From Lautropia sp. (GTDB lineage: Bacteria > Pseudomonadota > Gammaproteobacteria > Burkholderiales > Burkholderiaceae_E): a stretch of 64,000 bases of DNA. Where the stretch lies: contig JAUNAC010000001.1 in the NCBI GenBank assembly GCA_030527825.1, forward strand, positions 558,001-622,000. The letters run 5' to 3'. Below the pieces are notes generated by a model that saw nothing but the letters and a program-made list of their open reading frames with translations, did not search any database and was not told the origin of the DNA. A program made the translations under genes and the position numbers. Below are positions 20,494-28,230 of the stretch, in pieces; the stretch's first letter is position 1, and every line of letters begins with the position of its first letter.

Positions 20494-20730
20494 GAGTAAC
20501 TCCGGGAAGGCTGAAGGCCCGTGCGACAGAGAGCGTCGTCGCCGGCGCGCAACAGGGCAGTTTTCGTTCCCAGTGTAGGGCGCCGTCCATCGGCCGACAA
20601 ACGGCAGGCCACAAAGTGTTGTATTTGTGGATATGTCGACCGCCCTGGCTTTGCGTGGAGCGTTCAACTGTAAATCGGATGTTTTTTGTGTTTCTGAATG
20701 TGTGTGAGGCCATGCCAGGGCGTGCGGGGT

Positions 20731-21744
20731 TCAGGCGGTTCGCTCTGCCGAGATGGCCTGGCGGGTTTGCTGCAGCACGGTATCCAGGCTGGGCCAGGGC
20801 GAATTCTGGATGAGGGTGACGTTGGTACCCAGGGCACGATAGCGGCTGGCATCAGTGGGGCCCAGTATCGAGATGAGTTGCGCACCCACGGCTGCGGCCA
20901 GGTGGCCTGGGCCGGTATCATTGGCTACGACGACGGTACTGCGGGCCAGCAGCGCGGCATAGACATCCAGCGCTACATTGTCCAGTATCAGGGCTTCTGG
21001 ATAGTCGTGACGGGCGAGCGCCGTTTCCGCACCGGGGCCGGGCACCAGCAGCACGGGAATTTCGCAGGTGAGCTGTCTGGCCAGTGTCGGAAAATCCGGC
21101 CATGCCTTGCTGGTGCCGTTTTTCAGGGTGCCGGTCGCAAAAGGGACAAGACAGGCATAGGGCAGCGCTCGGGCATCGGTGTCAGTGGTGTTTTGCAGCA
21201 GTCCGTGCTGTTGCAGCAGGCCGGCAGCGGCCTGTCTGGCCGTCTCGGTCAGGGGCAGCAGGGAGACAGAGGGGGTGTCCGGGTATGCGTCGTGGCCGGC
21301 CGGCGAGGGGGTGTCCGGGGCGATTGCCTGGGCTGCCAGCAGGAAGCGCTGGCTTTCATGTACGGGCGGGCCTGGGGGGGTCACGGGATGGGTCAGCAGC
21401 CAGCCGCGATGATCCTGGCGGTAGCCAACGGTGTTGAGCCCGGCCAGCCAGCTCTCCAGTGCACTGGAAAATGAGTTGGTCAGCAGCAGTGTGTTCAGGC
21501 GCTTGCCGAAATCCGTATCTTCCTGTCGGGCAGCCTGCCCCAGACGGCGCAGCAGCCTGATCCGCTCCCGGCGCTGGCTGGGCAATGGGTGCACGGGCCA
21601 GGGGCAGCCCGAGAGCAGGGCCGTTGCCCAGTGTTTGCCGATCAGGTGCAGGGCATAGCCGTGTCGGTGCAGATGCCAGAGTGTGGGCAGACTCATGATG
21701 ACATCACCAACCCAGTTCGGCAGGCGAACGATGAGGGGTCGCAT
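20731..21744 (-). CDS. Family 9 glycosyltransferase (LPS heptosyltransferase type)
   Basis: A 337-residue ADP-heptose:LPS heptosyltransferase-like protein. The N-terminus IVRLPNWVGDVIMSLPTL is the acceptor-side signature of WaaF/WaaC, and the donor-side motif VVANDTGPGHLAAAVGAQLISILGPTDASR is near residues 270-300 (the family D-T/S-G-P-x-H box is intact). It would add heptose to the inner core of lipopolysaccharide at the inner face of the membrane. The middle (about 125-190) is Pro/Gln rich and longer than usual. It is divergent from a DUF4254 gene. Whether it is heptosyltransferase I, II or III cannot be told. Confidence 0.8.
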   Translation of the reverse strand: MRPLIVRLPNWVGDVIMSLPTLWHLHRHGYALHLIGKHWATALLSGCPWPVHPLPSQRRERIRLLRRLGQAARQEDTDFGKRLNTLLLTNSFSSALESWLAGLNTVGYRQDHRGWLLTHPVTPPGPPVHESQRFLLAAQAIAPDTPSPAGHDAYPDTPSVSLLPLTETARQAAAGLLQQHGLLQNTTDTDARALPYACLVPFATGTLKNGTSKAWPDFPTLARQLTCEIPVLLVPGPGAETALARHDYPEALILDNVALDVYAALLARSTVVVANDTGPGHLAAAVGAQLISILGPTDASRYRALGTNVTLIQNSPWPSLDTVLQQTRQAISAERTA

Positions 21745-21894
21745 TTGTGGATAATCCGGTCAGTGGTGCTCCCGCGACGGGTGAAAGGGATCCGGTCTCT
21801 TGCCAGGTTCATCAGCACGGACAGGTTGAGACAGGGTTATGCTGGCGAGGCGGGTAGCGGTTTTGAGCTTCTCGTGATTATGGAGGGAAATGGC

Positions 21895-22599
21895 ATGCCG
21901 AGTTCAGTTGATAAAAAAGGGCAGGCGCTGACGGGCGCTGAGGTCATTGCGTATCACCAGCAATGCCTGGCGCTGCCCCGGTGGCCGGCCGCCGGGCTGG
22001 CACCGGACGGTCATGCGTTGACGCAAGTGCCGGCCCCAGACGCAGACAACGCGGTTCTGTTATGGCACTGGGTAGGTAATAACCATCGTTTCAACAGTCT
22101 GCTGTGGGATGAGGAGGATCTGGCGCGCCGTACCCGGGTGTCGGCTGAGGAGATTGCGGCTAACAAGCGGGCTATTGACGGCTATAACCAGGCCCGCAAT
22201 GATGCGACCGAGCGGGTTGATGAGTTACTGCTGCTCGCTCTGGGACTGGTGGATCCCGCTTCGGCACGCGGTGATGCGCCGCGCAGTCTGGCGAACCCGG
22301 ATGCCCGGATGAACAGCGAGACGGCGGGCAGCATGATTGACCGGATGTCGATCATGGCGCTCAAGGTTCGGGCAATGCGGGCGCAGACCGTGCGTGAGGA
22401 TGTGGATGAGGCGCACCGTGCGGCTAGCCGGGCACGGTTGGCCCGGTTGGAAGCCCAGCGGGATGATCTTGGGCACTGCCTGGACGAGTTGCTGGCCGAC
22501 TGTCGCGCTGGCCGGGCCTATTTCAAGGTGTACCGCCAGTTCAAAATGTACAACGATCCAGCGTTTAATCCGGCTCTGGTGGCCGAACGCGGCGTCTGA
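21895..22599 (+). CDS. DUF4254 family protein
   Basis: A 234-residue soluble, largely helical protein. The motif LWHWVGNNHRFNSLLWDEEDLARR (quoted in part as NHRFNSLLWDEEDLAR) at about 60-80 and the C-terminal FKVYRQFKMYNDPAFNP are the hallmarks of DUF4254, a family commonly found beside glycosyltransferases of surface polysaccharide loci. No biochemical function is established. I chose the ATG at 21895, preceded by GGAGGG at 21882-21887. Its position divergent from a heptosyltransferase fits the family's usual surroundings. Confidence 0.75.
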   Translation: MPSSVDKKGQALTGAEVIAYHQQCLALPRWPAAGLAPDGHALTQVPAPDADNAVLLWHWVGNNHRFNSLLWDEEDLARRTRVSAEEIAANKRAIDGYNQARNDATERVDELLLLALGLVDPASARGDAPRSLANPDARMNSETAGSMIDRMSIMALKVRAMRAQTVREDVDEAHRAASRARLARLEAQRDDLGHCLDELLADCRAGRAYFKVYRQFKMYNDPAFNPALVAERGV

Positions 22600-22613
22600 G
22601 GTGGTACGACGGT

Positions 22614-22763
22614 ATGAGTGAACAGGCAATTTCTTCGGGGGCCGGGCACTCGCCGGGCCGGCGGTGTTTGCGGGTGCGGCTGCTGGATCTGCTGGTAGCC
22701 AGCGGGGCGGCCCTGTTTCTCCTGGTGCAATGCCCATGGCGTCGGCGTACCTCGTCTGACTGA
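22614..22763 (+). pseudogene. Short ORF, possible remnant of a sugar transferase N-terminus
   Basis: A 49-codon ORF from an ATG 15 bases after the DUF4254 stop. Residues 18-38 (CLRVRLLDLLVASGAALFLL) resemble the membrane-entry helix that opens bacterial undecaprenyl-phosphate sugar transferases (KR-x-L/F-D-L pattern). It then runs into WRRRTSSD and a stop with none of the catalytic domain. It could equally be a small membrane peptide or chance. Confidence 0.25.
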
Positions 22764-22805
22764 ATGGATCGGGATGGTGCCGCTGTTGCGGTGGGCGCCG
22801 CCTGA

Positions 22806-23351
22806 TCAGGGTGTGCCGGCCGGATCCTGGAGATAGGGCTGAATGGCGGCGCGCCAGCGCCGGCTTTTTTCTGCGGCGCTGAGGGCGGCATATGCCGGGC
22901 TGGTCGAAGGCAGGCGCACGGTGTCATAGCCTTTCCCGGCAAAATAGGGCTGCTGGCGGGCGGCGTGCTGACCGTTGAAGGCAACGAGCTTCAGATCGGG
23001 CAGGCGGGCCAGGAGCGGTTCAAAGTGATTGGCCTGTGCCTGGCGGATGGCACTGTCCAGGCTTCCCTCACGCTGACAGTGGTTGACCGTATCCCAGAGG
23101 GCCAGGCGGTGTTCGCGCAGGTGCTGCAGTCGGGCTGCATAAGGTTCGTCGATCAGTGCGATGCCGATCAGATCGCCCATGATGGGCCAGAACTGATTGC
23201 GGGGATGGGCGTAGTAGGCGCTGGCAGCCAGTGAGGCCCTGCCCGGGAAGCTGCCCAGCAGCAGCACGCGGGCATCGGCTCGCCAGACAGGCGGCAGTCC
23301 CTGATATCTTGGCGATATCGGAAAATTGGCCGACGTTGCATCATGAATCAT
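22806..23351 (-). CDS. Family 6 uracil-DNA glycosylase-like protein (DNA-deoxyinosine glycosylase)
   Basis: A 181-residue base-excision repair enzyme of the UDG superfamily. The family-6 (hypoxanthine-DNA glycosylase) motifs are clear: LLLGSFPGRASL followed by YYAHPRNQFWPIMGDLIG, and a C-terminal LPSTSPAYA that supplies the second DNA-binding loop. It would remove deaminated bases, mainly hypoxanthine, from DNA. The frame is open to a GTG at 23462, but the N-terminal 37 residues of that version look unlike the family, so I use the ATG at 23351; its ribosome site is weak and the start is uncertain. Confidence 0.75.
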   Translation of the reverse strand: MIHDATSANFPISPRYQGLPPVWRADARVLLLGSFPGRASLAASAYYAHPRNQFWPIMGDLIGIALIDEPYAARLQHLREHRLALWDTVNHCQREGSLDSAIRQAQANHFEPLLARLPDLKLVAFNGQHAARQQPYFAGKGYDTVRLPSTSPAYAALSAAEKSRRWRAAIQPYLQDPAGTP

Positions 23352-23498
23352 GGTTGTGGTCGGGTATTGCCGCGCTGATGGCGTGAAGGAATGTTGCCCA
23401 TGTGCAGGATTATCGCGCCAGGTGCTGGCCGGGACGGGTGGCAACGGTAGAATGGCCGCCACCCTGGGTTGCGGTCATGTCTCTATTAGGTCAATGGC

Positions 23499-24740
23499 AT
23501 GTTTGATAAGGTGGTCTTTGCCGGTGGTGGGCTTCGCTGCTGGTGGCAGGCAGGCTTTTGGGAGGTCTTGCGCGCGGAGATCGAATTGCGTCCGCGAGTG
23601 ATCGGTGCGACCTCGATGGGGGCATTCATGGCCTGTCTGGTGTACGCAAACGACAGCCGTCGGGCACTGGCCTGGTATGAGCGTGAACTGGCCGGGGTGC
23701 GTACCAATCTGACGTGGCTCAATCTGTTCAAAAAGGATGCCCCGCTGTTTCGGCAGGGCGCGATTTATCGCAAGGCCATGCGGGCCATTCTGGGGGGAGA
23801 GCATTTCCGGCAGCTCATGTGGCAGGCACCGGAGATCCGGGTGATGTGCGCGTTGCCGTCGCCGGCGCTGAGTGCCCATCAGCTTGCCCTGCTGGCCTGG
23901 CGGGAGTATCGGCGTGATGCGCGGTTGCAGCCGGTGGCCCTGCATGCCCGCAGTGAGCGGGCTGCGGTGTGTGTGCCGCACGTCAAGCGGCTGCAGGACT
24001 GCCGGACTGAGCGGGATCTATTCGATTTGCTGCAGGCGGCCGCCGCCTTGCCGCCCCTGATGTCGCCCGTGGAACTGGATGGCGCGCCGGCCTGTTCTGG
24101 CAGTTTGCTGGATCCGGTGCCAGTGGATCTGGTGGCGGATGTGCCCGGCCAGACGCTGGTGCTGACGACCCGGCCGTACAACCGCAAGGCACCGGTTTTT
24201 GCGATGGAGGGGCGCCTGTATGTCCAGCCGTCGGTGCCGCTGGCTGCGGCCAGCTGGGATTTCACTTCGCCCCGGCGTTTTCTCAAGACCTATGAGCAGG
24301 GCCGGGCAGATGCTGAGTCTTTCCTGCGACTGTTTGCCCTGGGCAGCTTCCGGCAGCAGGCCCAGTTCGGGGGGGCGTTGCTCCTGGGGTCTGGATGGGA
24401 AGATGAGTCCGGCGCAGCGCCGTCGCCTGATGGTGAGGCCGGTGTGGATGCCACCAAGCCACCGGCATCCGGATCGGAGTCCGGGGCGAGGGAGGGTGCA
24501 GCGGCGGCCGGACAACCGGCCGATGGGGCAGACGCCGGAGAAGAGGAATACGCCCCCCGGCCGGATCTGGAGCAGGAGGTTAGAACCGGCCGCCGGAAGG
24601 AGACAGGGCAGGCCGCGGATGACGGCCCGTTAGCGGAGGAACTGGAGGACGTTCTGACACTGACTGATGACCGGACGCTCGGTGAGCCCCACGACAAGCT
24701 GTTTGAACGTGCCCGGCAGGCCCGGGAAGGCCGCCGGTAG
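23499..24740 (+). CDS. Patatin-like phospholipase with acidic C-terminal tail
   Basis: A 413-residue protein with a patatin fold. The oxyanion motif GGGLR is at 9-13 and the nucleophile elbow IGATSMGAF at 35-43 (Ser39); the family's Asp lies in a DGA box near residue 193, so the Ser-Asp dyad is intact. It would hydrolyse acyl ester bonds of lipids, in the cytoplasm as no signal peptide is seen. After about residue 300 the protein turns into a Gly/Ala/Glu/Asp-rich, low-complexity tail of roughly 110 residues. No membrane segment. The ribosome site is weak. It stands alone. Confidence 0.75.
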   Translation: MFDKVVFAGGGLRCWWQAGFWEVLRAEIELRPRVIGATSMGAFMACLVYANDSRRALAWYERELAGVRTNLTWLNLFKKDAPLFRQGAIYRKAMRAILGGEHFRQLMWQAPEIRVMCALPSPALSAHQLALLAWREYRRDARLQPVALHARSERAAVCVPHVKRLQDCRTERDLFDLLQAAAALPPLMSPVELDGAPACSGSLLDPVPVDLVADVPGQTLVLTTRPYNRKAPVFAMEGRLYVQPSVPLAAASWDFTSPRRFLKTYEQGRADAESFLRLFALGSFRQQAQFGGALLLGSGWEDESGAAPSPDGEAGVDATKPPASGSESGAREGAAAAGQPADGADAGEEEYAPRPDLEQEVRTGRRKETGQAADDGPLAEELEDVLTLTDDRTLGEPHDKLFERARQAREGRR

Positions 24741-24804
24741 GAACCGAACACGGGGGAGGACGGAGAAATGATCCAGTGGTCGTGATCGTGAGGAGCCGGC
24801 AGTC

Positions 24805-24981
24805 TCAGTCAGCGTGCCGTGCAGCGACCACCATGCCGCCGCCCAGCAAAAGCATCAGCCATGCCAGCAGGCTGGCGGTCAGCGACGCCCTCACGATGGC
24901 GGAGGCCGACACCAGAACGCCGCCAGCCAACAGATAGCGGGCGGTGGTCAGGGTTCGCTGGACGGGGGTGGCTTCGGGCAT
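24805..24981 (-). CDS. Small hypothetical membrane protein
   Basis: A 58-residue ORF with two likely membrane helices (about 17-33 and 37-53) and a short basic end. It has an AAAGG ribosome-like site six bases upstream of the ATG. The frame continues upstream to 25173 but there it reads the tRNA-Arg gene, so the short form is the only plausible protein. I do not recognise the family. Confidence 0.4.
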   Translation of the reverse strand: MPEATPVQRTLTTARYLLAGGVLVSASAIVRASLTASLLAWLMLLLGGGMVVAARHAD

Positions 24982-25094
24982 GACGGACTGGCCTTTACGC
25001 CAGCCCACTGGGCTGCGGACCGGACGCGGGAAGGAATGTCGATGCAACGACCCCGCCGTGGCAGCAGAAAGGCCCGCCATGACGGAGGGAAAAA

Positions 25095-25170
25095 TGGCGC
25101 GCCCGGCACGAATCGAACGTGCGACCCTTGGCTTCGGAGGCCAATACTCTATCCCCTGAGCTACGGGCGC
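25095..25170 (-). tRNA. tRNA-Arg (anticodon CCG)
   Basis: A full 76-base cloverleaf on the minus strand. The acceptor arms GCGCCCG (5') and CGGGCGC (3') pair, the discriminator base is G and CCA is encoded. The D-arm begins TAGCTC, the anticodon stem-loop reads TTGGCCTCCGAAGCCAA with anticodon CCG, and the T-arm has the canonical GTTCGATTC. A run of five T follows the CCA. Confidence 0.95.
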
Positions 25171-25301
25171 CAACTTGTTGAAGGATACCTTTTTTCTGCG
25201 AGACAGTCCAGCATGATCAGATGTTGACCTGTCTGGGCGGCACGTGCTCTTTTACAGCCTGAGCGGACGACGGCCGTCTGGCGGCGGCGCCTGCTTGGGA
25301 T

Positions 25302-25315
25302 CTGATCCTGATCAA
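25302..25315. promoter_or_regulatory. FNR/ANR-like box upstream of the cytochrome c gene
   Basis: CTGAT-CCTG-ATCAA differs from the FNR consensus TTGAT-N4-ATCAA by one base. It lies 140 bases before the cytochrome c start, a reasonable distance for an oxygen-controlled respiratory gene, but one near-match is weak evidence. Confidence 0.3.
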
Positions 25316-25455
25316 CACCGGAAGCAGCGCTTTGTTCTATAAAAACGTCTCCTGGATCCAGATCAGGGTGCCGGTTGTGTCGATCCTGCTGATGCTGCCG
25401 GGCGGATGCGCCCTTCGGTACCCTTTTCCAGATGGACCAGTAACACGGAGCACTC

Positions 25456-25992
25456 ATGGCCAACACGACACCATCTACCCCATCCAGCAGCCAGGCCGGA
25501 GAGCGTATGCGATTTTTCCGATCGCCCACCCAGCTGGTTGTGGTGGTGACAGCTGCGCTAGCCATACCGATCATTATTGCTTCAGCCATGATCGGAGCGG
25601 CTGGCGGCAGCCCGCGTGCGGCAGATGATATGAGTTCGGAGGCTATCGAGGCCCGGATTCGTCCAGTGGCCGGTTTTGAACTAAAAGAAATCAAGGCGGG
25701 CGGGCCTGCCCGAGCTGGCGAGGTGGTATTCAAGGAAGTGTGCACAGCCTGTCACACGGCTGGCGTGTCGGGCGCACCGAAATTCGGCGACAAAGACGCC
25801 TGGGCCCCCCGCATTGCACGGGGCATGGACGCCTTGCTGCAATCGGCTCTTAAGGGGAAAGGAGCCATGCCGGCGCAGGGCGGTGGCGATTATTCGGATC
25901 AGGAAATCGCCAATGCCATGGTTTATATGGCCAATGCGGGTGGGGCATCGTTTGAACCACCCAAGCTGGCAGGCGGAGAGCCATCCAAGTAA
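25456..25992 (+). CDS. Membrane-anchored class I c-type cytochrome (cytochrome c5-like)
   Basis: A 178-residue protein with a single N-terminal membrane helix (about 26-48) that acts as anchor or uncleaved signal, placing the haem domain in the periplasm. One haem-attachment motif CTACH is at 96-100; the likely sixth-ligand Met is 138 in KGKGAMPAQGG, typical of the cytochrome c5 group. It would carry electrons between respiratory complexes. GGAG lies six bases before the ATG. It is a single gene and convergent with rep. Confidence 0.85.
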   Translation: MANTTPSTPSSSQAGERMRFFRSPTQLVVVVTAALAIPIIIASAMIGAAGGSPRAADDMSSEAIEARIRPVAGFELKEIKAGGPARAGEVVFKEVCTACHTAGVSGAPKFGDKDAWAPRIARGMDALLQSALKGKGAMPAQGGGDYSDQEIANAMVYMANAGGASFEPPKLAGGEPSK

Positions 25993-26047
25993 ACGCTCAC
26001 TTGATATAGGTTGTCGCGCGGATGCATGTTCGCCCGCGGGACGGGGC

Positions 26048-28075
26048 CTAGCTGGATGAGCGTTTGTCCAGCATGGCGCGCAGGGCTGCCAGCTTTTTGC
26101 GGGCTTCGTCTACCGAAACGGGGGCGTGACGGGATCCGTCCGCATCCAGTTGCATTTCCGTGATGAAGCGCGAGGGCTGGCAGTCAACCATTTCGCGAGC
26201 ACGTTTGCGCTGACGACACCATGACAGCGTTAGGCTGCGCCGGGCGCGGGTGATGGCCACATACATCAACCGGCGCTCTTCCTCCAGGCGCTCGGCATCG
26301 ATTTTTTCGCGATCGACCGGGGAGCCGTTGACATCATCGAGTCCGTCTTCCTCCCGGCCTGCATGCGGCATCAGTCCTTCTTCCACGCCGATCAGAAAGA
26401 CATGGGGGTATTCCAGTCCCTTGCTGGCATGCACAGTGGACAGACGGACGGCATCCCCATCGTCATCGCGACCCTCCAGACGGGTGACCAGCGAAATGTG
26501 TTGCGCCATGTCGATCAGTGTTTTTTGATCGTCCTCGGCCCGCTTGCCGATCCAGTCGCGGAATTCGCAGACGTATTGCCAGCGGGTCGTGGCGCTGCGT
26601 TCATCGCCCTGCTCGGACAGATGGGCCTGATAGTCGATGGCGCTGATGAGCGCATCCAGCACAGTGGCGGCGGGTTCGCGGTCGGCACGCCAGCGCAGGC
26701 GGTTGATGAATTCGCCGAAGGTACGCAGCGGGTGCAGCTGGCGTTCGGGCAGGCGGCTTTCCACACCGGCCTCGAACAGGGCAGAAAACAGGCTGATGTC
26801 GCGTTCTCCGGCGTATTCGCCCAGCAGTTTGAGTGTTTGCGGGCCGATTCCCCGCCGCGGCGTGGTGGCCGCCCGTATAAAGGCCGGATCATCATCTTCA
26901 TTGGCCAGCAGGCGCAGGTAGGCGCACAGATCCTTGATCTCGGCCCGGTCGAAAAAGGACTGACCGCCGGATATCTGATAGGGAATGTGCTCTTTGCGCA
27001 GCATCTGTTCGATGACCCGGGCCTGGTGGTTGCCCCGGTACAGCACGGCGAAGTCAGACCAGGCCAGCCGCTTTTCGAAGCGCGCTGCCTGAATGCGCTT
27101 GACCACGGTTTCGGCCTCGTCTTCGTCGTCGTCACAGGGCAGCACCTTGAGGGGGTCGCCCTCACCCAGGGCTGACCACAGGGTTTTGGTGTAGAGCTTG
27201 GGGTTGCGGGCGATCAGGGTATTGGCCGCATGCAGGATGGTGCGGGTGGAGCGGTAGTTCTGTTCCAGCTTGATGACGGTGAGGTCGGGAAAATCCTGCC
27301 CCAGCCGCTTGAGGTTATCCAGCGAAGCACCGCGCCAGCCGTAGATGGACTGGTCATCATCGCCAACCGCGGTCAGCCCGCTGCGATCACCGACCAGCTC
27401 CCTGAGCAGTGCGTACTGGGTGGCGTTGGTGTCCTGGTATTCATCCACCAGAAAATAACGCAGCCGTTCCTGCCACTGACGGCGGGCGTCTGCATCCTGG
27501 CGCAGCAGCTTCAGGGGCAGGCGGATCAGATCGTCGAAATCCACCGCCTGATAGCCTTCCAGGGTGGCCTGATACTCCAGAAACGCCCGTGCAATGCGCA
27601 GCTCACTCTCGCCCCGCGCGCCTTTCAGGGCGGCGTCGGGTTCGATCAGGGCGTTTTTCCACAGCGAGATGCGCGCGGCAGCAAGCCGGACAAGTTTGCG
27701 ATCGGTTGTCTGCAGAATTTGCGCCAGCAATCCGGCACAGTCATCGCTGTCAAAAATGGAAAATGAGGGTTTGAGCCCAATTCCCCGGCCACTGGCGCGC
27801 AGCATTTTCATGCCCAGCGAATGGAAGGTCGAGATCGTGGGTCGTTCCGAGGCCGGCAGCTTGCGCTGCTGGGCAAAGCGCTCGGCCATTTCGGCGGCAG
27901 CCTTGTTCGTGAATGTAATGGCGGCGATGGCCCGGCCGGTAAAACCGGCGTCGATGAGATGGGCGAGCTTGGCGGTGATGACCCGGGTTTTGCCCGAACC
28001 GGCGCCGGCGATCACGAGGCTGGGGCCGTCCAGATGTTTGACGGCCTGCGCCTGTGCTGGATTGAGTTCAGCCAC
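26048..28075 (-). CDS. rep: ATP-dependent DNA helicase Rep
   Basis: A 675-residue UvrD/Rep superfamily 1 helicase (E. coli Rep 673). Motifs in order: LNPAQAQAV (Q motif), Walker A AGAGSGKTRVI, ITFTNKAA (Ia), VDEYQDTN (II), VGDDDQSIYGWRG (III), LEQNYRST (IV), LSTVHASKGLEY (V) and VAITRARRSL (VI). It helps forks past protein roadblocks with PriA-dependent restart, and priA is the next gene upstream. I use the GTG at 28075 (VAELNPAQ) because the in-frame ATG at 28156 adds 27 residues unlike the family; neither has a strong ribosome site. Confidence 0.9.
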   Translation of the reverse strand: MAELNPAQAQAVKHLDGPSLVIAGAGSGKTRVITAKLAHLIDAGFTGRAIAAITFTNKAAAEMAERFAQQRKLPASERPTISTFHSLGMKMLRASGRGIGLKPSFSIFDSDDCAGLLAQILQTTDRKLVRLAAARISLWKNALIEPDAALKGARGESELRIARAFLEYQATLEGYQAVDFDDLIRLPLKLLRQDADARRQWQERLRYFLVDEYQDTNATQYALLRELVGDRSGLTAVGDDDQSIYGWRGASLDNLKRLGQDFPDLTVIKLEQNYRSTRTILHAANTLIARNPKLYTKTLWSALGEGDPLKVLPCDDDEDEAETVVKRIQAARFEKRLAWSDFAVLYRGNHQARVIEQMLRKEHIPYQISGGQSFFDRAEIKDLCAYLRLLANEDDDPAFIRAATTPRRGIGPQTLKLLGEYAGERDISLFSALFEAGVESRLPERQLHPLRTFGEFINRLRWRADREPAATVLDALISAIDYQAHLSEQGDERSATTRWQYVCEFRDWIGKRAEDDQKTLIDMAQHISLVTRLEGRDDDGDAVRLSTVHASKGLEYPHVFLIGVEEGLMPHAGREEDGLDDVNGSPVDREKIDAERLEEERRLMYVAITRARRSLTLSWCRQRKRAREMVDCQPSRFITEMQLDADGSRHAPVSVDEARKKLAALRAMLDKRSSS

Positions 28076-28230
28076 AGTCAGGAAATGTGCGATAAAGGGG
28101 AGACAGTTGAACGTACTGGGTGTTGTGCGGACGTACTGCGCGCGCCCGGCACACATTATCGGCTCAATGCCCCTGGACGGGGGCCAGGCCGACGGCTTCC
28201 TGCAACGTGCGCGCGCGGTCTGGGCATGAC

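Noticed and set aside
20494-20730. Cobalamin riboswitch before the TonB receptor
   Set aside because: I looked for the conserved B12-box pieces on the minus strand and found no convincing match.
21746-21754. Perfect DnaA box upstream of the heptosyltransferase
   Set aside because: It is a single TGTGGATAA with no partner boxes or AT-rich DNA, as expected by chance in 64 kb.
24982-25173. N-terminal extension of the small membrane ORF
   Set aside because: These bases encode tRNA-Arg(CCG) read in frame, a common false ORF.
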